Shown here: piece after piece, positions 58,432 to 64,000 of the stretch
How positions within the stretch are numbered: the first letter of the stretch is position 1
How the letters are laid out: each line of letters starts with the position of its first letter
Notes under the pieces: model-generated
The model's database searches: none
Seen by the model: the letters and a program-made list of their open reading frames with translations, nothing else
What the model was told of the DNA's origin: nothing
Translations under genes and position numbers: made by a program
Assembly: GCA_035627375.1 (NCBI GenBank)
Contig: DASPLX010000036.1
Coordinates: forward strand, 124,001-188,000
DNA from: DASPLX01 sp035627375
Lineage (GTDB): Bacteria > Pseudomonadota > Gammaproteobacteria > Burkholderiales > Burkholderiaceae_D
DNA length: 64,000 bases
Direction: 5' to 3'

Positions 58432-61400
58432 ATGAACCAGTTATCGCAAGACCTTCGCAAGAAAGCATTGGACCTCGCCCTGGCGGCGGCCGGATCGGCC
58501 GCCGCGGCGCAAAAGCCGGTCGTGTCGCTGATCGACACCTGGCTCGCTTCGGTCGAGGAGGAAGACCTTGCCGACCAGACTCCGGAAACGCTGGCCTCGG
58601 TGCTGTGGGATGGATTCTCGCGCATCGCCAAGCGCACTCCCGACGATTGCCAGATCGAGGCCTTGCGCTATGCCGACGGCCGCGGCGGCCACGCCAGCGC
58701 CTTGCTGGTTCTCAACCGCGACATGCCTTTCCTGGTGGATTCGATCGTGATGGCGCTGCGCCGCATGCGCATTCCGTCGCGCGCCGTGCTGAACGCGGTG
58801 CTGTCGGTCGGCCGCAATGCCGACGGCGTCGAACGCGCCGCGCCGGCCAAGACCGGCGGCGATCCGCTCGAATCCTATGTGCTCGTGTTGCTGGCCGATG
58901 AGATCGCCGAGCAGGAACTGAACGCCTTGATCGCGAGCATCCGCATGGTGGCCGGCGACGCCGCCGCCGTGCATCGCGATGCGGCGGCCATCGCCGGCAA
59001 GATGGCGGAAATCGCCTCGGCGCTGGGCGCCGCCGGCACGGACGAGGGCAAGGAAGTCGCGGCCTTCCTCGATTGGGCCCGGAGCGGCGGCTTCGAAGCC
59101 TTCGGCTACGCCTATTACACGGTCGCCAAGGGCGAGGGCAAGCTGGTGCGCGACGTGCCGAGCCGCATCGGCGTCCTCAAGGATCCGAAGCATCCGGTGT
59201 ACGACAAATGCCTGGCCGGCATTCCGGAAGACCTGAACACGCTGGCGCCGCGCGCCGACACGCTGTCGGTCGTGAAAGCCGATACCCAATCGACCCTGCA
59301 CCGCGATCAGCGCCTCGATTTCATCGGCGTGCGCGACACCGCTCCCGACGGCGAAGTGCGCGGCGAGCATTGCTTCGTCGGCCTGTTCTCGCGCACCGCG
59401 ACGGCCACCCCGATCGCCCAGATGCCGTTCGCCCGCGTCAGGATCAAGCAGGTGCTGCAACTGGCCGGCGTGCGCTCCGAAGGCTTCCGCGCCGAGAAGT
59501 TCGTCGACATCCTCGAATCGCTGCCGCGCACCGAAGTGCTGGAAGCCTCGCCGGAATGGCTGGCCGATGTTTGCGGCACGGTGGTCGCCCTCTACAAGCA
59601 GCCGCGCGCCAAGGTGTTCGCGCGTCCGGACCTGTACGGCCGTCACCTCAACGTGCTGGTCTACATGCCGCGCGAGCGCTACAGCTCGACGCTGGTGGAC
59701 CGCCTGTCGACCGGCCTGCGCAGCCTGTCCGGCGCGACCGACGTGCGGGTGCAGACGCTGCTGTCCGACGGCCCGCTGGCGCGCGTCTACTTCATCGCGA
59801 CCGCGGCCCGCCTGTCGCTCGACCTCGTCAACGATATCCAGCAGCCGCTGCTGGCGGCCGTCGAAGGCTGGCATACTGCCTTCGACAGCCTGGTCGATTC
59901 GGCCGCGGCCGGCCAGCGCTCGGCCCTGCGCCGCCTGGTCGCCAGCCTGCCGGCGGAATACATCGCCGCCACGCCGCCGCAAGTCGCCTATCACGACTTG
60001 TCCGAACTGCTGCAGAACCGCGATTCCACGCGCGTCAAGGTGCATATCGAAATCGGCCCGCGCGGCGCCGTCAACGTGCGCCTGCTGTCGCGCGACCAGG
60101 CGACCTCGCTGTCCCAGATCCTGCCGGCGCTGCACAATGCCGGCGTCGCGGTCGACCGCGAGCAGACCTACGCCATCGACACGCCGGAAGACATCGTGTT
60201 CTACGCGACTTGCCTGACGGTGGACGAACAGAGCGCCGCCAAGCTGTCGCAGCCGCAAGTCGCGGAGGCCGCCCAGGAATTGTTCGAATCGCTGTTCAAC
60301 AACGAAGCCGAAGACGGCCGCATGAACGGCCTGGTGATCGAGGCCGGCCTGCGCCAGAAGGAAGTGCAGGTCATCCGCGCCTACGCCAGCTACTGGCGCC
60401 AGGCCGGCAGCAAGTTCAGCTTGCGCTACATGGCGGACTGCCTGCGCAAGCAGCCGAAGTTCGCGCGCATCCTGATCGAGAGCTTCACCAAGCGCTTCGA
60501 TCCGAAGGCGACGCTCGAGGAGCGTTCGGCCGGCACCGCGGCGCTGACCGCGATGAAGAAGAACCTCGGCGAAGTCAACCACGCCGATACCGAAGACATC
60601 CTGCGCAGCATCGCCGACCTGATCCTGGCGACCCTGCGCACCTCCTACTTCCAGAGCGCGCAAGCCGGCGACACCGTGATCTTCAAGTTCGACAGCAGCC
60701 AGCTGAACCTGTTGCCGGAGCCGAAGCCGCATCGCGAGATCTACGTGTTCTCGCGCCGCTTCGAGGGCGTGCACCTGCGCGGCGGCCCGGTGGCGCGCGG
60801 CGGCCTGCGCTGGTCCGACCGCATGGAAGACTACCGCACCGAAGTGCTGGGCCTGGTCAAGGCGCAGATGGTCAAGAACGCCGTCATCGTGCCGGCCGGC
60901 GCCAAGGGCGGTTTCGTCTGCAAGATGGTGCCCAAGGATGCCACGCGCGAAGTCATCGCCGCCGAAGGCGAAGCCGTGTACCGCCTGTTCATCGCCGGTC
61001 TGCTCGACGTGACCGACAACCGCTCCAAGGGCGAGATCGTGCCGCCGGCGGAAACCGTGTGCTACGACGACGCCGACCCCTACCTGGTGGTGGCTGCCGA
61101 CAAGGGCACCGCGACCTTCTCCGACATCGCCAACGGCATCGCCGTCAAGCGCGGCTTCTGGCTCGGCGACGCCTTCGCCTCGGGCGGCTCGAACGGCTAC
61201 GACCACAAGAAGCTCGGCATCACCGCCAAGGGCGCGTGGGAAGCGGTCAAGCGCCATTTCTACGAGATGGGGCACGACATGAACACCACGCCGTTCACCG
61301 TGGTCGGCGTGGGCGACATGTCGGGCGACGTGTTCGGCAACGGCATGCTGCTGTCGGACAAGCTCAAGCTCATCGCCGCCTTCGACCATCGCCACATCTT

Positions 61401-63168
61401 CATCGATCCGAACCCGGATTGCGCGGTCTCGTTCAAGGAGCGCCAGCGCATGTTCGCCCTGCCGCGTTCCTCGTGGGAAGACTATGACAAGAGCCTGATC
61501 TCGAAGGGCGGCGGCGTGTATCCGCGCACGGCGCGCACCATCGAGCTGTCGCCGGAAGCGCGCGCCGCGCTCGGCATCGATGCGGAAAGCATGACGCCGG
61601 AGCAACTGATGCACGCGATCCTGCTGGCGCAGGTCGACATGTTCTACAACGGCGGCATCGGCACCTATATCAAGGCCTCGACCGAATCGCATCCGCAGGT
61701 GAAGGATCGCGCCAACGACCATATCCGCGTCAACGGCAACGAATTGCGCTGCAAGGTCGTCGCCGAAGGCGGCAACCTCGGCGCCACGCAAGCCGGCCGC
61801 ATCGAATTCGCGATGGCCGGCGGCCGCATCTTCACCGATGCGATCGACAACTCGGCGGGCGTGGATTGCTCGGACCATGAAGTCAACGTCAAGATCTGGC
61901 TCGACACCGAAGTCAACCTGGGCAAGCTGTCAGAGACCGAGCGCAACCGCGTCCTGTCCGACATCACGGACGACGTCTGCCGCCTGGTATTGCGCGACAA
62001 TGCGCTCCAGACGCATCTGCTGACCCGCGAGACCCAGGCGCAGAACGATCCGGCCGTGCTGGACGCCTATGCCGCGCTGATCTCGAACCTCGAAGCCGAA
62101 GGCGCCGTTTCGCGCGAACTCGAGCAATTGCCGAGCGATGCCGAACTGATGCGCCGCAAGGCAGAAGGCCGCGGCTTGACCGCGCCGGAACTCGCTGTCG
62201 TGGTCGCCAATGTGAAGAACCGCTATAAGCGCATCCTCGGCGCCCAGACGCTGACCGGCTATGCGTGGGCCCGCACGCTGCTGACGCCGTACTTCCCGGC
62301 GGCGCTGGTGGCGACCCGCGATCCGCTCGACCATCCGCTCGCCAACGCCATCCTGGCGACCGTGCTGGCCAACGAAGTCATCAACCGCTGCGGCCCGTTG
62401 ATGACAGGCACGCTGGCGCGCACCCACCTAGTCAAGGAAACCGACGTCATCACGGCCTGGGCGCAGGGCTGGGCCTCGCTCAACCTGGCTCCGGTGTTCG
62501 ACACCCTCGACGCCCATGCCCTGAGCGTGCCGCGCGAAGTGTCGAAGGCGGTCGACCAGCGCACCCGCGCGCTGTTGAAAGCGGTCATCGAAGGCGTGCT
62601 CGCGGTGCCGGAACAGCAGCGCGGCGGCGACGGCTTCGCCGAATTGACGGCCTTGTTCGGCAACACCGACAGCGCGCGCCAGCTGATGGCGATGTCGGCT
62701 TCGTCGCCGAACGGCCACGGCAGCGATGCGTTCGGCCAGGCCTGCACGGCGGTCGAGGCGATCGAAGGCATGGCGGATTTCCTGTTCGCCGCGCTGTCGG
62801 TGTCCCGTCCGTCCGGCATGGGCCTGCCTGCCTTCATCCAGGTCGGCATGGCGGTGCGCCGCCATGCCGGCATCGACCGGCTCGAGCGCGTGCTGACGCA
62901 TACGCAGGTGGGCGCCGCGCAGGAAAGCTTGCGCAGCCATGCCTTGCAAGCCCTGCGCCGCTCCCAGCAACGCCTGCTGTCGCAAGTCCTGCGGCAGATG
63001 CCGGTACCGGCGGGCGGCGCGGAGATGCCGGAGAAGTCGGTCGAGCAGGCGATGGGCAAGTTCAAGCTCTCGCCGCTGGCGGCCGGCGAGACGCTCGGCT
63101 TCGAGCAAGCCGTGCTCGACGTGTGGTCGCTGTCGGAGGCCGTGTCTCCGTCGAACGGCGCCGCCTAA
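58432..63168 (+). CDS. gdhB: NAD-specific glutamate dehydrogenase, large (about 180 kDa) class
   Basis: A 1578-aa NAD-dependent glutamate dehydrogenase of the large bacterial class (family length about 1600 aa). It oxidises glutamate to 2-oxoglutarate and ammonia. The N-terminal half holds ACT-like regulatory regions. The catalytic domain begins near residue 770 with RGGPVARGGLRWSDR and the catalytic-lysine segment PAGAKGGF (K825). NAD-binding VVGVGDMSGDVFGNGML follows, then VVAEGGNLGATQAGR. ATG 58432 is preceded by ATGGAGAAGCC. In Pseudomonas this gene is activated by ArgR and arginine. Here it stands between the transporter/porin genes and astE, the last step that yields its substrate. Confidence 0.95.
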   Translation: MNQLSQDLRKKALDLALAAAGSAAAAQKPVVSLIDTWLASVEEEDLADQTPETLASVLWDGFSRIAKRTPDDCQIEALRYADGRGGHASALLVLNRDMPFLVDSIVMALRRMRIPSRAVLNAVLSVGRNADGVERAAPAKTGGDPLESYVLVLLADEIAEQELNALIASIRMVAGDAAAVHRDAAAIAGKMAEIASALGAAGTDEGKEVAAFLDWARSGGFEAFGYAYYTVAKGEGKLVRDVPSRIGVLKDPKHPVYDKCLAGIPEDLNTLAPRADTLSVVKADTQSTLHRDQRLDFIGVRDTAPDGEVRGEHCFVGLFSRTATATPIAQMPFARVRIKQVLQLAGVRSEGFRAEKFVDILESLPRTEVLEASPEWLADVCGTVVALYKQPRAKVFARPDLYGRHLNVLVYMPRERYSSTLVDRLSTGLRSLSGATDVRVQTLLSDGPLARVYFIATAARLSLDLVNDIQQPLLAAVEGWHTAFDSLVDSAAAGQRSALRRLVASLPAEYIAATPPQVAYHDLSELLQNRDSTRVKVHIEIGPRGAVNVRLLSRDQATSLSQILPALHNAGVAVDREQTYAIDTPEDIVFYATCLTVDEQSAAKLSQPQVAEAAQELFESLFNNEAEDGRMNGLVIEAGLRQKEVQVIRAYASYWRQAGSKFSLRYMADCLRKQPKFARILIESFTKRFDPKATLEERSAGTAALTAMKKNLGEVNHADTEDILRSIADLILATLRTSYFQSAQAGDTVIFKFDSSQLNLLPEPKPHREIYVFSRRFEGVHLRGGPVARGGLRWSDRMEDYRTEVLGLVKAQMVKNAVIVPAGAKGGFVCKMVPKDATREVIAAEGEAVYRLFIAGLLDVTDNRSKGEIVPPAETVCYDDADPYLVVAADKGTATFSDIANGIAVKRGFWLGDAFASGGSNGYDHKKLGITAKGAWEAVKRHFYEMGHDMNTTPFTVVGVGDMSGDVFGNGMLLSDKLKLIAAFDHRHIFIDPNPDCAVSFKERQRMFALPRSSWEDYDKSLISKGGGVYPRTARTIELSPEARAALGIDAESMTPEQLMHAILLAQVDMFYNGGIGTYIKASTESHPQVKDRANDHIRVNGNELRCKVVAEGGNLGATQAGRIEFAMAGGRIFTDAIDNSAGVDCSDHEVNVKIWLDTEVNLGKLSETERNRVLSDITDDVCRLVLRDNALQTHLLTRETQAQNDPAVLDAYAALISNLEAEGAVSRELEQLPSDAELMRRKAEGRGLTAPELAVVVANVKNRYKRILGAQTLTGYAWARTLLTPYFPAALVATRDPLDHPLANAILATVLANEVINRCGPLMTGTLARTHLVKETDVITAWAQGWASLNLAPVFDTLDAHALSVPREVSKAVDQRTRALLKAVIEGVLAVPEQQRGGDGFAELTALFGNTDSARQLMAMSASSPNGHGSDAFGQACTAVEAIEGMADFLFAALSVSRPSGMGLPAFIQVGMAVRRHAGIDRLERVLTHTQVGAAQESLRSHALQALRRSQQRLLSQVLRQMPVPAGGAEMPEKSVEQAMGKFKLSPLAAGETLGFEQAVLDVWSLSEAVSPSNGAA

Positions 63169-63179
63169 GGCTCGCATCG

Positions 63180-64000
63180 ATGCGATCGGCTGCACATCCA
63201 GCGACACATCCTGCGACGAACGGCCTCGTGTCCGATGCGGTGCGCGCATTGGCCGAGGCCGATTTCGGCGGGATAGCCGAGCGCTTCTCGAGCGCCGGAT
63301 TCGGCGTCGAGCAGCCGGCGCGCGGCATCCTGCAAATCAAGTCTTCCGTTTCTCTTCCCGAGCGGCTTGCGCTGCTGGTCTCCGTCGGCGTGCATGGCGA
63401 CGAGACGGCGCCGATCGAGATGCTGGCGCTGCTGCTCGACCGGCTCGCGCAAGCGCCGCAAGCCTTGGCTGTCGATCTGATGGTCGCGGTCGGCAATCTC
63501 GGCGCGATCGCGCAAGGCAAGCGTTACCTCGATGCCGACATGAACCGCATGTTCCGCGCGGAGCGGGGCGATCTGGCGAACGCCGCGGAAGCGTCGCGCG
63601 CCGATGAAATCATGGCGGCCGTCGCGGCGTTCTTCGCCGCGTCGCCGGGCCGCAAATGGCATCTCGATCTGCACACCGCGATCCGGCCGTCGGTCTATCC
63701 CGCCTTCGCCGTCATACCCGACGTGATCGCGGAAGAGGAGCGGGAGGCGTTGCTGGCGTGGCTGGGCGGCGCCGGCATCGATGCCGTCATTCTCAATCGC
63801 AAGCTGGCCGGCACCTTCAGCGCCTGGACGGCGCTCGAATTCGGCGCCTCCGGCACCACGGTCGAACTCGGCCGGATCGGCGAACTCGGCGCCAACGACC
63901 TCTCCCAGTTCGCCGCGACCCAGGCCGCGCTCGACGCCTTGCTGCGCTCGGGCGATACCCGGCCGCTGGCGCAAAAGACACCCCGGGTCTTCGTCGTCGC
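63180..64000 (+). CDS. astE: Succinylglutamate desuccinylase AstE (partial, C-terminus beyond right edge)
   Basis: A zinc-dependent deacylase that splits succinylglutamate into succinate and glutamate, the last step of the arginine succinyltransferase route. About 273 codons are visible, out of a usual 320-350. Zinc ligands are seen: H72 and E75 in GVHGDE, and H165 in HLDLHTAIR. DADMNRMFR is the substrate-binding segment. ATG 63180 is 11 bp after the dehydrogenase stop with AAGG upstream. The gene is separated from astCFGDB by about 9 kb of transporter, porin and dehydrogenase genes. It probably shares a transcript with the dehydrogenase gene. Confidence 0.92.
   Translation, partial: MRSAAHPATHPATNGLVSDAVRALAEADFGGIAERFSSAGFGVEQPARGILQIKSSVSLPERLALLVSVGVHGDETAPIEMLALLLDRLAQAPQALAVDLMVAVGNLGAIAQGKRYLDADMNRMFRAERGDLANAAEASRADEIMAAVAAFFAASPGRKWHLDLHTAIRPSVYPAFAVIPDVIAEEEREALLAWLGGAGIDAVILNRKLAGTFSAWTALEFGASGTTVELGRIGELGANDLSQFAATQAALDALLRSGDTRPLAQKTPRVFVV

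Noticed and set aside
58441..61878. An 1145-codon open frame antisense to the glutamate dehydrogenase gene
   Set aside because: Same reason: a complementary-frame artefact over a well-supported gene, with His/Arg/Gln-rich nonsense composition.

Overview
The window is a stretch of chromosome from a GC-rich betaproteobacterium. The gene content and order (glnE, yhdP, nitrilase and tldD side by side; argF next to argG; orn divergent from a Ste24-type M48 protease followed by phhB and rsgA; a pilE-fimT-pilV-pilW-pilX-pilY1 cluster) suggest Burkholderiales, probably close to Oxalobacteraceae. This placement is inferred from family knowledge; no search was run. I saw no rRNA, tRNA, insertion sequence, prophage or CRISPR array.

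Layout. 1-12.9 kb: housekeeping genes, namely glnE (minus strand, cut by the left edge), the lipid-transport-type protein YhdP, a nitrilase-family amidase, tldD, aroG with its own regulatory leader, a small DUF1269 membrane protein, a periplasmic retropepsin-like protease, yajQ and murB. 13-17.6 kb: a three-gene overlapping signalling operon (CHASE3-like histidine kinase, single-domain response regulator, and a receiver-PAS-GAF-degenerate GGDEF-EAL protein). 17.6-21.7 kb: a LysR regulator divergent from azoR, and a drug/lipid-type ABC exporter. 21.9-24.4 kb: argF, a VOC protein and argG. 24.8-27.7 kb: a GbsR/MarR regulator followed by DCC-thioredoxin-like, SDR-DoxX-like and DUF2269 genes. 27.8-32.4 kb: the M48 protease/phhB/rsgA operon, orn, a SEC-C protein and a TonB-like protein. 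32.4-40.1 kb: the minor-pilin operon ending in a large pilY1. 40.3-42.1 kb: srkA, an orphan small protein and an Lrp-family regulator.

42.2-64 kb is a large amino-acid catabolic block. First comes a lysine set: a lysine 6-dehydrogenase-like enzyme, an ALDH7 piperideine-6-carboxylate dehydrogenase and an HglS-like DUF1338 protein. It faces an Lrp-family regulator. Then comes an arginine block: an AraC-type ArgR-like regulator, astC, aruF, aruG, astD, astB, a basic amino acid ABC importer, a DcaP-like porin, the 180-kDa-class NAD-glutamate dehydrogenase, and astE (cut by the right edge). Together these would take up arginine, convert it by the arginine succinyltransferase route to glutamate and succinate, and pass glutamate to 2-oxoglutarate.

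The most striking non-coding find is upstream of aroG. A 30-codon reading frame has 8 Phe/Tyr codons within 12 codons. It is followed by an intrinsic terminator whose 5' arm can alternatively pair with a segment just downstream of the aromatic codons. This is the classic layout of transcription attenuation by a leader peptide. Other regulatory structures include twin inverted-repeat operators in the gbsR operon, a perfect palindrome between the LysR gene and azoR, strong intercistronic hairpins in both catabolic operons, and putative leaderless starts for murB and gbsR.
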